Positions 37,311-44,748 of a DNA stretch of 64,000 bases are shown piece after piece. This stretch comes from an uncultured Bacilli bacterium (lineage in GTDB: Bacteria > Bacillota_I > Bacilli_A > RF39 > UBA660). The stretch's first letter is position 1. Each line of letters begins with the position of its first letter. The position numbers and the translations under genes are program-made. Where the stretch lies: the NCBI GenBank assembly GCA_947629395.1, contig CANRDQ010000001.1, positions 1-64,000 on the forward strand, in the 5' to 3' direction. The notes beneath the pieces are model-generated. The model saw only the letters and a program-made list of their open reading frames with translations. It made no database searches and was not told where the DNA came from.

Positions 37311-38327
37311 ATGAATTTGGATTTTCAATGGTTTTTATCAATTCCTGGTATGTTAATAAGTGGTGGTGTGCTATTATTAGTTATTGCTTTAATTATATTT
37401 TTAGCTACATCTAAAAAGAAAGACAAACCAGCTAAACCAAGTAAAAATAAAAAAATAGATGCTGCAGTACCAAGTGATATGGTTTCTGCACAACAACCAG
37501 TTGCAGATGTTCCTGTAGAACCTCTTAATGAGGTTATGACTCCAGGAGGAGTACAGGCTGCACCTCAATCAATGGGAGATTTACCTCCTATTATAGGACA
37601 AAATCCAGCACCAGTAGTAGATGCAAATCCAACACCTATTCCAGATACAACAAAACCTCAAATGCAACCTACTGCGACTGAACCAATTGCAGGAGTAGTT
37701 CCTAATATGAATACTGTTGCTAACGACCCAATTGCGCCAACAGTAAATTTACAAAGTGATCCAGTTCCACCTGTGGAACCTGCAGTTCAGCCACAACCTG
37801 TAGCACCAGCTACACCACAACCAGTTGTTCAAGCTCCAGTGCCTGAACCTACACCAGCACCAGTTACAGTGCCTACACCAGAGCCAGTTGCTCCGGTTTC
37901 AACTCCAGTAGTAGAAACACCTCAAGTACCAACACCACAAGTTGAAGTTCCTACTCCAGTTGAAAGTAATAATGGAAATAGTAATGTGTCTATATATGGT
38001 GGTGCTAGTCCTGTTGTACCTGATTTAAATTTACAACAAGATAAACCACATCAAATATATGGTGGAGCAGACCCACTTGAAAATACTCAACCATTAAACG
38101 TTGCGGCTATGAATCCAAATCCAACACCAGTGATTCCTCCACAACCTGTACCAATTCCACCAGTTCAAACACCAAATCCAGGTGTTAGTCAACCACCTGT
38201 TTCTACACCACAGCCAGTTGGTGCTCCTAATCCAGTACCAACACCACAACCTGTACAAGGTGGAATTCCAATGCAAAATGTAGAGGCTACAGCACCATCT
38301 ACTAATGTTGAAGTATTAAATATTTAA
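37311..38327 (+). CDS. Proline-rich single-pass membrane protein
   Basis: No family recognised. One transmembrane helix at about residues 10-33 is followed at once by KKKDKPAKPSKNKK, so by the positive-inside rule the long tail should be cytoplasmic. The tail (about 280 residues) is disordered-looking, rich in Pro, Val, Thr and Gln, with PxP repeats. Two short copies of IYGGA (SIYGGASPV and QIYGGADPL) stand out in it. 338 residues, own terminator. Possibly a scaffold in cell division or envelope work, but this is a guess. Confidence 0.7.
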   Translation: MNLDFQWFLSIPGMLISGGVLLLVIALIIFLATSKKKDKPAKPSKNKKIDAAVPSDMVSAQQPVADVPVEPLNEVMTPGGVQAAPQSMGDLPPIIGQNPAPVVDANPTPIPDTTKPQMQPTATEPIAGVVPNMNTVANDPIAPTVNLQSDPVPPVEPAVQPQPVAPATPQPVVQAPVPEPTPAPVTVPTPEPVAPVSTPVVETPQVPTPQVEVPTPVESNNGNSNVSIYGGASPVVPDLNLQQDKPHQIYGGADPLENTQPLNVAAMNPNPTPVIPPQPVPIPPVQTPNPGVSQPPVSTPQPVGAPNPVPTPQPVQGGIPMQNVEATAPSTNVEVLNI

Positions 38328-38330
38328 ATA

Positions 38331-38357
38331 AAAGCCTATAAGAATATAGGCTTTTTT
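38331..38357 (+). terminator. Terminator after proline-rich gene
   Basis: AAGCCTATA pairs with TATAGGCTT, followed by T residues. Confidence 0.85.
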
Positions 38358-38380
38358 ATCTATAGTAAGGGGGATATGTT

Positions 38381-38620
38381 ATGATATTAAATAATGAAAA
38401 TGATAAAGCTACGATAGCCTTAGTTTTAGGTATATGTTCTTTATATTCATGGATAGTTCCAGAAATAGGAATAGTTAATTCAATTGTAGGATTGGTTTTT
38501 AGTTCTATTAGTTTGAAAACTAAAGGTAAGGGTAGGGCTATTTCAGGTCTTATACTTAATATTGTGGGAGCAATACTTTCTGTTTCTTCTTATATTATTG
38601 GTATAATTTTTCATTTTTGA
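38381..38620 (+). CDS. Small DUF4190-like membrane protein
   Basis: 79 residues with two hydrophobic hairpins: ATIALVLGICSLYSWIVPEIG, then GLVFSSISLKTKGKGRAISGLILNIVG. The pattern fits the DUF4190 family of small Gram-positive membrane proteins. Function unknown. Start behind AAGGGGGATATG. Confidence 0.75.
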   Translation: MILNNENDKATIALVLGICSLYSWIVPEIGIVNSIVGLVFSSISLKTKGKGRAISGLILNIVGAILSVSSYIIGIIFHF

Positions 38621-38649
38621 TTGAAATTTTTCTTTTTTTTGTATATAAT
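38621..38649 (+). promoter_or_regulatory. SigA-type promoter of arsR-zntA operon
   Basis: TTGAAA and TATAAT, exactly 17 bases apart. The -35 starts right after the upstream stop codon. Confidence 0.75.
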
Positions 38650-38655
38650 ATGAAT

Positions 38656-38674
38656 ATATGAACAATTATTCATA
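38656..38674 (+). promoter_or_regulatory. Candidate ArsR/SmtB operator
   Basis: An imperfect inverted repeat, ATATGAACAATTATTCATA, sits on the predicted transcription start. TGAA-N6-TTCA is the core typical of ArsR/SmtB metal-sensor operators, so the regulator next to it probably represses its own operon here. Confidence 0.65.
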
Positions 38675-38691
38675 AAAGATAGGAGTTAAAC

Positions 38692-38982
38692 ATGAATGAT
38701 GAATTTTTAAAAGATCTTAGTGAGTTTTATAAAGTATTTGGAGATGTAACAAGATTAAAAATATTAGAGGTTTTATTAAAAAAAGAAAGGGTGGTAAATG
38801 AAATAGTTGAAGAATTAAATATAAGTCAATCGGCTATTTCTCACCAACTTAGAATTCTAAGAAATTTAGATTTAGTAAAAACTAAAAAAATAGGGCAAAA
38901 TGTTTTATATTGTATATCTGATGATCATGTTAAAGTTATTTTAGAATATGGTATAGAACATATAAAAGAGAGGGTGATATAA
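38692..38982 (+). CDS. ArsR/SmtB-family metal-sensing repressor
   Basis: 96 residues with the ArsR winged helix: YKVFGDVTRLKILEVLL, then ISQSAISHQLRILRNLDLVKTKK. There is no CVC metal site near the recognition helix. C-terminal acidic/His residues (SDDHVKVILEYGIEHIKE) resemble the alpha5 zinc site of SmtB and CzrA, so Zn is the likeliest inducer. The ATPase start codon abuts its stop. Confidence 0.9.
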   Translation: MNDEFLKDLSEFYKVFGDVTRLKILEVLLKKERVVNEIVEELNISQSAISHQLRILRNLDLVKTKKIGQNVLYCISDDHVKVILEYGIEHIKERVI

Positions 38983-40809
38983 ATGAAAATTAATTCTCTA
39001 TTATTAAGGATTATTATTAGTACAATTTTATTCATAATGTCTTTCTTTGTACAAAGTTATAAAGAGGTTTATTTAACTTTATTAATTATTAGTTATTTAC
39101 TTGTTTGTTTTGAAATGTATAGAGATTCTTGGAAACATATGTTAAAGAAAGATTTCTTTGATGAGAATTTGCTGATGATTTTAGCAACTTTAGGAGCCTT
39201 TTTTATTGGTAAATATCAAGAAGCAGTGATGGTAATTTTACTTTTTCAAATTGGGGAGTATTTATCTGATTTGGCCGTTGATAGAAGTAAAGAATCTATT
39301 ATAAAAACAATGGATTTAAGAAGTGATTATGCAAATGTTAAGAGAGTTAGAAAGACTGAAAAAGTTTTAGCTAAAAAGTTAAAAATTGGTGATATATTTG
39401 TAGTTAAACCAGGTGAAAAGATTCCTTTAGATGGAAATGTAGTTAAGGGAGAAAGTTATATAGATACAGCATCATTAACAGGAGAATCTATGCCTAGATA
39501 TGTTAGTATTGGTGATGAAGTTTTAAGTGGTTGTATAAATAAAAGTGGTTTATTAGAAGTAAAAACTACTAAAGAATTTAAAAATAGTACAGCTTCTCGT
39601 ATTTTAGAGATTATAGAAAAGTCTAATAATAAAAAGACAAAGACTGAAAAGTTTATTAGAAAATTTTGTAAGGTTTATACTCCTATAGTTGTTTTATTAG
39701 CTTTATTAATTGTATTAGTACCAACTTTATTAGGATATGATTTTAATACCTATTTATATAGAGCTTTAGTTTTTTTAGTTATATCTTGTCCTTGTGCTTT
39801 AGTAATATCTGTACCTTTAGGATTTTTCTTAGGTATAGGAAGAGCTAGTCGTGAGGGGGTTATTATAAAAGGAACTAATGAACTTGATAGATTAACTAAT
39901 ATAGAGACTATAGTTTTAGATAAGACAGGAACTGTTACTAAAGGGGAAGCTGAAATAAGTAAAATTAATAGTAAGGTATTAAGTGAAGAAAGATTTTTAG
40001 AATTAGTTGCTTTAGCAGAATATTATTCTATTCATCCAATTGGAAAAGCTATAGTTAAGAAATATGGTAAGTGGATTGATGAAAAAAGAATTTCTGATTT
40101 TAAAGATATACCAGGAAAAGGTGTTAGTGTTTTAGTTGATAATAAAAAAATGCTTGTAGGAAAAAAAGAGTTATTAGAGAGTAATAATATTCAGGTAGAT
40201 CAAGATAAATCTTTTGGAACTATACTTTATGTTTCTATTGAAAATAAATTTTTAGGGTCAATAGTTATTGAAGATAAAATTAAAGATGAATCCTTTAACT
40301 TTGTGGAAAATATTTCTAAAGTGGGAATTGAGAGAGTTTTAATGTTATCGGGTGATAATCAAAAAACAGTAGCTCATGTGGCTAAAAAAATAGGAATAAC
40401 AGAATATTTTGGAGATTTATTACCAATAGATAAATTAAATAAAGTTGAAGAAATAAAGAAGGAGAGTTTTACTGCTTTTGTAGGTGATGGAGTTAATGAT
40501 GCTCCTGTAATGAAAATATCAGATATCGGAATTTCAATGGGAGGTATTGGAAGTGATGCGACTATTGAAGCTAGTGATATGGTACTTTTAAAAGATGATT
40601 TAAATAAAGTAGTAGATGCGATAAAAATATCTTATCTTACGAAAAAAGTAGTTCGCTTTAATATTTTCTTCTCTTTATTAGTAAAAATTGTAGTTTTATG
40701 TTTAGGTGCTCTTGGATTTACAAGTGTCTGGGCAGCAGTATTTTCTGATGTTGGTGTTACTTTAGTAGCGATATTTAATACATTTATAATTTTAAAAAAG
40801 AAAGTTTAA
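38983..40809 (+). CDS. P1B-type Zn/Cd-exporting ATPase
   Basis: A heavy-metal efflux pump of 608 residues. Motifs are the phosphatase TGES, the metal-site SCPCALVIS (C269, C271), phosphorylation site DKTGTVTKG (D313), the HP motif in SIHPIGKA, and GDGVNDAPV. The last helix pair has FSDVGVT, the Asp typical of Zn2+/Cd2+ pumps (P1B-2). No N-terminal metal-binding domain is present. With the adjoining repressor it forms a metal-resistance operon. Confidence 0.93.
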   Translation: MKINSLLLRIIISTILFIMSFFVQSYKEVYLTLLIISYLLVCFEMYRDSWKHMLKKDFFDENLLMILATLGAFFIGKYQEAVMVILLFQIGEYLSDLAVDRSKESIIKTMDLRSDYANVKRVRKTEKVLAKKLKIGDIFVVKPGEKIPLDGNVVKGESYIDTASLTGESMPRYVSIGDEVLSGCINKSGLLEVKTTKEFKNSTASRILEIIEKSNNKKTKTEKFIRKFCKVYTPIVVLLALLIVLVPTLLGYDFNTYLYRALVFLVISCPCALVISVPLGFFLGIGRASREGVIIKGTNELDRLTNIETIVLDKTGTVTKGEAEISKINSKVLSEERFLELVALAEYYSIHPIGKAIVKKYGKWIDEKRISDFKDIPGKGVSVLVDNKKMLVGKKELLESNNIQVDQDKSFGTILYVSIENKFLGSIVIEDKIKDESFNFVENISKVGIERVLMLSGDNQKTVAHVAKKIGITEYFGDLLPIDKLNKVEEIKKESFTAFVGDGVNDAPVMKISDIGISMGGIGSDATIEASDMVLLKDDLNKVVDAIKISYLTKKVVRFNIFFSLLVKIVVLCLGALGFTSVWAAVFSDVGVTLVAIFNTFIILKKKV

Positions 40810-40880
40810 AAATTAGTTCTTTTCTTTCAATTGATACATATAGTTAATTGTACAAAATATAGAAAGAGAGGAATTAATAT

Positions 40881-41141
40881 ATGGAAACATTAAAAGTTAG
40901 TAGTAAGTCTAATCCTAATAGTGTCGCAGGAGCTCTTGCTAATGTATTTAGAGAAAAGGGTACAGTAGAAATTCAAGCAATAGGGGCTGGTGCTTTGAAT
41001 CAGGCAATAAAAGCAGTTATTATATGTCGTGGTTTTGTGGCTCCTTCAGGTAAAAATCTAATCTGTATTCCAGCTTTTACAGATATTGCGATAGAGGGTG
41101 AGGAAAGAACAGCTATTAAACTGATTATTGAAGCAAAATAA
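40881..41141 (+). CDS. spoVS: SpoVS
   Basis: Stage V sporulation protein S, 86 residues, almost identical in pattern to the family: LKVSSKSNPNSVAGALANV, EIQAIGAGALNQAIKAV, ICIPAFTDI. SpoVS is a small Alba-like protein needed for proper spore coat and septation control in Bacillus. GAGAGGAA precedes the ATG. Confidence 0.95.
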   Translation: METLKVSSKSNPNSVAGALANVFREKGTVEIQAIGAGALNQAIKAVIICRGFVAPSGKNLICIPAFTDIAIEGEERTAIKLIIEAK

Positions 41142-41169
41142 TAAAAATTAACAAATGATTTAGAAATAC

Positions 41170-41198
41170 TTGATATTTTCTAAAAAAAAGCATATAAT
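41170..41198 (+). promoter_or_regulatory. SigA-type promoter of serS leader
   Basis: TTGATA and TATAAT with a 17-base spacer. Transcription would start near 41205, at the beginning of the T-box RNA. Confidence 0.7.
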
Positions 41199-41204
41199 AT
41201 AAAC

Positions 41205-41392
41205 AAATCTGTGATTGGAGACAATAATAAGAATTTTTATTCAAAGAGAATTCGTGGTTGGTGTGAACGATAATAAAAACTTATTTATCTACTCCATAGA
41301 TGAAGTTATACTTCCGGTTTATGCCGTTATTCAAATAAGTTAATAAAAGGATGGTACCGTGCTTAATGCACTCCTTGGGTACTATCCTTTTT
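41205..41392 (+). ncRNA. T-box riboswitch (serine)
   Basis: A tRNA-sensing leader upstream of serS. The conserved T-box sequence TGGTACCGTG (41352-41361) lies in the 5' arm of a terminator whose arms are AAAGGATGGTACC and GGGTACTATCCTTT, ending in a T run. Upstream is a long stem I region with GGTTGGTGTGAACG. A TCC triplet at 41293-41295 is a candidate serine specifier codon. The gene downstream makes serine the expected amino acid. Confidence 0.9.
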
Positions 41393-41414
41393 TATATTAT
41401 AAGGAGGTAATAAT

Positions 41415-41585
41415 ATGATAGATATACATTATAATTTATGGTCGGATTTATATTTTAAATCTTTAAAAAAAGATTTTATTGATACCGATAGTTTTAGTCG
41501 TGAACTAAATAATGATAAGAATATAATTACTAACTTATATTATATAAATCCTAAAGAGGTTAAAGATGAACTCTCCAAAAACTAA
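41415..41585 (+). CDS. Small protein (56 aa) between T-box and serS
   Basis: Begins MIDIHYNLWSD and ends DELSKN. It has a very strong ribosome binding site, AAGGAGGTAATAAT, and lies wholly within the T-box-controlled transcript, 87 bases before serS. No family recognised; the start MIDIH recalls PHP-domain proteins, so a decayed gene fragment is possible. Expression should follow serine tRNA charging. Confidence that it is translated is moderate. Confidence 0.5.
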   Translation: MIDIHYNLWSDLYFKSLKKDFIDTDSFSRELNNDKNIITNLYYINPKEVKDELSKN

Positions 41586-41672
41586 ATGTTATAAAAATAA
41601 GATTAAAAATACTATTAAATGAACATTTTAATAAAGAAAATGTCAAAATATAAATTTTAGGAGGAATGAAAA

Positions 41673-42956
41673 ATGATAGATATTAAATTAATAAGAGAAA
41701 ATAGTGAATTAGTAAAAGAAAATATTAAAAAGAAATTTCAAGATGAAAAATTACCTTATGTTGATGAAGTTAAAGAACTTGATGAAAAAGTACGTGCTTT
41801 AAAACAAGAAGGAGATAATCTTAGAAATGAACGTAATAAAAAAAGTGATAATATAGGTTTAATGTTTCGTGAAGGAAAAAAAGAGGAAGCAGAAAAGTTA
41901 AAAGAAGAAGTAAAAGAAATTAATGATAAGTTAGTAGAAATAGAAGCTGAAGAAGCAGATTTAAATAAAAAAATTACTGATAGAATGATGGTTATTCCAA
42001 ATATTATCGCAGATGATGTACCAATTGGAGAAGATGATAGTAAGAATGTTGAAGTTGAAAGATTTGGAGAACCAGTTGTTCCAGATTATGAAATTCCATA
42101 TCATATTGATATTATGGAAAGTTTAAATGGAATTGATTTAGATGCTGCTAGAGCGGTAGCAGGAGCAGGATTTTATTATTTAGTTGGAGATGTTGCTAGA
42201 CTTCATTCTGCACTTTTATCTTATGCTAGAGATTTTATGATTAATAAAGGTTTTACTTATTGTATTCCACCTTACATGATTAGAAGTGCTACTGTTGATG
42301 GAGTTATGAGTTTTGAAGAAAAAGAAAACATGATGTATAAAATTGAAGGGGAAGATTTATATTTAATTGGAACTAGTGAACATTCAATGACTTCTAAATT
42401 TAGAGATAAGATTTTAGATGTTGATGATCTTCCATATACAATGACTTCATATTCACCATGTTTTAGAAAAGAAGTAGGAGCTCATGGAATTGAAGAAAGA
42501 GGAGTTTATAGAATTCACCAATTTGAAAAACAAGAAATGGTGGTTATTTGTCATCCAGATGAATCTAAAAAATGGTATGAAAAAATGTGGAAATATACTG
42601 TAGAATTATTTAGAAGTCTAGATATTCCAGTTAGAACTCTTGAATGTTGTAGTGGTGATCTTGCTGATTTAAAATATAAGAGTGTAGATGTAGAAGCTTG
42701 GTCTCCAAGACAACAAAAATATTTTGAAGTAGGAAGTTGTTCTAATTTAACTGATGCTCAAGCAAGAAGACTTGGAATTAGAATTAATGATCATGGTAAT
42801 AAGTATTTTGCACATACTTTAAATAATACAGTAATTGCGCCACCAAGAATGTTAATTGCTTTCCTAGAAAATAACTTACAAGCAGATGGAACTGTTAATA
42901 TACCAACAGTATTAAGACCTTATATGGGTGGAGAAGAAAAATTAGAAAAGAAATAA
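41673..42956 (+). CDS. serS: Seryl-tRNA synthetase
   Basis: Class II synthetase of 427 residues. An N-terminal coiled-coil arm (about residues 30-100, rich in Lys and Glu) precedes the catalytic core with motif 2 (SPCFRKEVGAHG, then GVYRIHQFEKQEMV) and motif 3 (NNTVIAPPRMLIAFLEN). TAGGAGG precedes the ATG. It is regulated by the upstream T-box. Confidence 0.97.
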   Translation: MIDIKLIRENSELVKENIKKKFQDEKLPYVDEVKELDEKVRALKQEGDNLRNERNKKSDNIGLMFREGKKEEAEKLKEEVKEINDKLVEIEAEEADLNKKITDRMMVIPNIIADDVPIGEDDSKNVEVERFGEPVVPDYEIPYHIDIMESLNGIDLDAARAVAGAGFYYLVGDVARLHSALLSYARDFMINKGFTYCIPPYMIRSATVDGVMSFEEKENMMYKIEGEDLYLIGTSEHSMTSKFRDKILDVDDLPYTMTSYSPCFRKEVGAHGIEERGVYRIHQFEKQEMVVICHPDESKKWYEKMWKYTVELFRSLDIPVRTLECCSGDLADLKYKSVDVEAWSPRQQKYFEVGSCSNLTDAQARRLGIRINDHGNKYFAHTLNNTVIAPPRMLIAFLENNLQADGTVNIPTVLRPYMGGEEKLEKK

Positions 42957-42960
42957 TGGA

Positions 42961-42985
42961 TTGAGTATGGAAACATACTCTTTTC
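42961..42985 (+). terminator. Terminator after serS
   Basis: GAGTATG pairs with CATACTC around a GAAA tetraloop, followed by a T-rich run. Confidence 0.75.
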
Positions 42986-43011
42986 GTTTTGATGGAGTGA
43001 AGGAGTAGACT

Positions 43012-43650
43012 ATGAAAAATTTAACAGAGCCAGAATTAGAAGATTATGATTTGAAAACCGATAATTTAGAAGATGGTCTATTAAAAGTAAGAGAAAATGG
43101 TTGTCAGAAAAATCTAGATAAAAGTAAATGTAAAAATTGTGAAAATATAATTATAAAAAAATTAAATAGTAAAGAAGTTATGTCTTCACTTAATGAAATG
43201 TTTGAAATAATAAGTACAAATATGGAAAATATAATAGATACTGGTAATTCAAAAGAAGAAAATTATAAAAATTGGAAAACAGCTATGATTAAGGAATTAG
43301 AAAATAATAATAAGAGATGGATTGCTGCTTATGAAAATAATAAATTGATAGGTTATTTCTTATATAAAATAGGTAGTGATTTTATTAATATTGATGAAAT
43401 ACAAATAATAAAAGAACATCAAGGGGATAAGTATACACTTATTAAACTATTAAAATATTTATTTAAAGAAAAACAAGTAGATAATTGTTTAAATGTAACT
43501 GCATACGTAAATAAAAATAATAAAAAATGTCAGGCGATATTAGTAAAAAAATTTGGATTTGAAATTTTAGAAGAAAAGGAAAGAGGAATAAAATATATAA
43601 ATAAGTTTCAGCACTTTAAAGAAGTACTAGAGCAATATGTTATTGAATAA
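43012..43650 (+). CDS. GNAT-like N-acetyltransferase with Cys-rich N-terminus
   Basis: 212 residues. The second half has the GNAT pattern: RWIAAYENNKLIGYFLYKIG, INIDEIQIIKEHQG, a helix, then VTAYVNKNNKKCQAILVKKFGFEIL. The first 50 residues are unrelated, with four cysteines including KCKNC, perhaps a metal site. The substrate is unknown. GAAGGAG precedes the ATG. Confidence 0.7.
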   Translation: MKNLTEPELEDYDLKTDNLEDGLLKVRENGCQKNLDKSKCKNCENIIIKKLNSKEVMSSLNEMFEIISTNMENIIDTGNSKEENYKNWKTAMIKELENNNKRWIAAYENNKLIGYFLYKIGSDFINIDEIQIIKEHQGDKYTLIKLLKYLFKEKQVDNCLNVTAYVNKNNKKCQAILVKKFGFEILEEKERGIKYINKFQHFKEVLEQYVIE

Positions 43651-43667
43651 ATATTTTTTGAAAATTA

Positions 43668-43700
43668 TATAAAGAGTTAAGATAAAAAAAGCTCTTTTTT
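43668..43700 (+). terminator. Terminator after GNAT gene
   Basis: AAAGAG pairs with CTCTTT across an A-rich loop, followed by seven T. Confidence 0.6.
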
Positions 43701-43813
43701 TGTCTGATAAATGTTAATATAAAAGTTAAAAAAATAGAACATAATATAATTAGAAAGTGGTACAAAATAGTGAGTTTTTACATATACTATACAAGGGGTA
43801 GGTGTCTCTTTCC

Positions 43814-43842
43814 TTGACAAATAAGGCCTTTTGTAGTATAAT
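43814..43842 (+). promoter_or_regulatory. Consensus SigA promoter of ankyrin gene
   Basis: TTGACA and TATAAT, both perfect, with a 17-base spacer. It is one of the two strongest promoters in the window. The rest of the 225-base gap holds only the preceding terminator. Confidence 0.85.
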
Positions 43843-43875
43843 AGTAAACCGTCACAAGAAATTAGAGGTGTTATT

Positions 43876-44580
43876 ATGTTTTATAATGAAGAAAAAGCAA
43901 TAAGAGCTTGTGAAGAAGAACCATCCCTGGTTTTTGAGTTAATCAAAGAAGGGCATTTTGAGGTAGTAGAAAAATTACTACGTCGTGGTAAAATCGATAT
44001 TAATACTGTAGATGACGCAGGTAATGATATTGTTTGTCGTTTACTTAAAGCAAAACAATATGATTTAGTTTTAAAATATATGAGAAAAAAGAATTGGAAT
44101 GTTAATCATCAAAATAAAGATGGAAATACTTTTGCTCATATCTTAGTAACTATTAATTATATTCATGTTGCTAAAATTATCGATCAATTGAAAAAGAATA
44201 AAGAGTTTCTTCCTAATATTAAGAATAATAAAGGTGAAACTATCTTAGATAAATCAATAAATGGACAATATATTTATACAACAGCTAAGATTTTAGCAGA
44301 TAATCGTTTTGATAATATAGACCTAATGGCTTTTAAACATTTATGTGACACTTACGTTAAAAGTACATATTACGGAGCATATTCAAAACTAAATAATTTA
44401 GAACTTATTGTTAATAGTTTAGATGAAAAAGAAAATCTACTTCCTAGTATGGAAAAATTACTTCTTTTAATTAAAGGTAACTTTGAATTAATAAAAAAAG
44501 AATTATTAACTAATAGATGGTCTAATTTAGATAGTATTATTGATTTTATGTTAAGAGATGCGGTTACTGCAACTGCATAA
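43876..44580 (+). CDS. Ankyrin-repeat protein
   Basis: 234 residues, cytoplasmic. Ankyrin-like repeats are seen at about residues 25-130: EGHFEVVEKLLRRGKIDINTV, DAGNDIVCRLLKAKQYDLVLKYM, DGNTFAHILVTINYIHVAKII and NKGETILDKSI. The C-terminal 100 residues are helical and unassigned. It is single-gene, under a perfect consensus promoter. Partner unknown. Confidence 0.8.
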   Translation: MFYNEEKAIRACEEEPSLVFELIKEGHFEVVEKLLRRGKIDINTVDDAGNDIVCRLLKAKQYDLVLKYMRKKNWNVNHQNKDGNTFAHILVTINYIHVAKIIDQLKKNKEFLPNIKNNKGETILDKSINGQYIYTTAKILADNRFDNIDLMAFKHLCDTYVKSTYYGAYSKLNNLELIVNSLDEKENLLPSMEKLLLLIKGNFELIKKELLTNRWSNLDSIIDFMLRDAVTATA

Positions 44581-44585
44581 GACAG

Positions 44586-44618
44586 GAGAATGTTAAATAT
44601 AAATTAACATTCTTTTTT
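44586..44618 (+). terminator. Terminator after ankyrin gene
   Basis: AGAATGTTA pairs with TAACATTCT, followed by T residues. Confidence 0.85.
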
Positions 44619-44628
44619 TGATATTTTA

Positions 44629-44657
44629 TTGACAAACATAAGTTCGTGTAATATAAT
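44629..44657 (+). promoter_or_regulatory. Consensus SigA promoter of tex
   Basis: TTGACA and TATAAT, exactly 17 apart. The leader is about 85 nt and holds a small GTCAA/TTGAC hairpin. Confidence 0.8.
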
Positions 44658-44748
44658 TAGATATGTAAATAAAAAAATTAAAAAATAAAATAAGTCAATA
44701 CTTTTTTTTGACAATTTTCTCTGATAGAATGAGTTATGGAGGTACATC

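Noticed and set aside
38094..38276. Trp/Asn-rich antisense frame in the proline-rich gene
   Set aside because: It is the complement of CCA-rich proline codons, not a protein.
44708..44730. TTGACA and TAGAAT shortly before tex
   Set aside because: The spacer is only 11 bases, too short for SigA; the perfect promoter at 44629-44657 is preferred.
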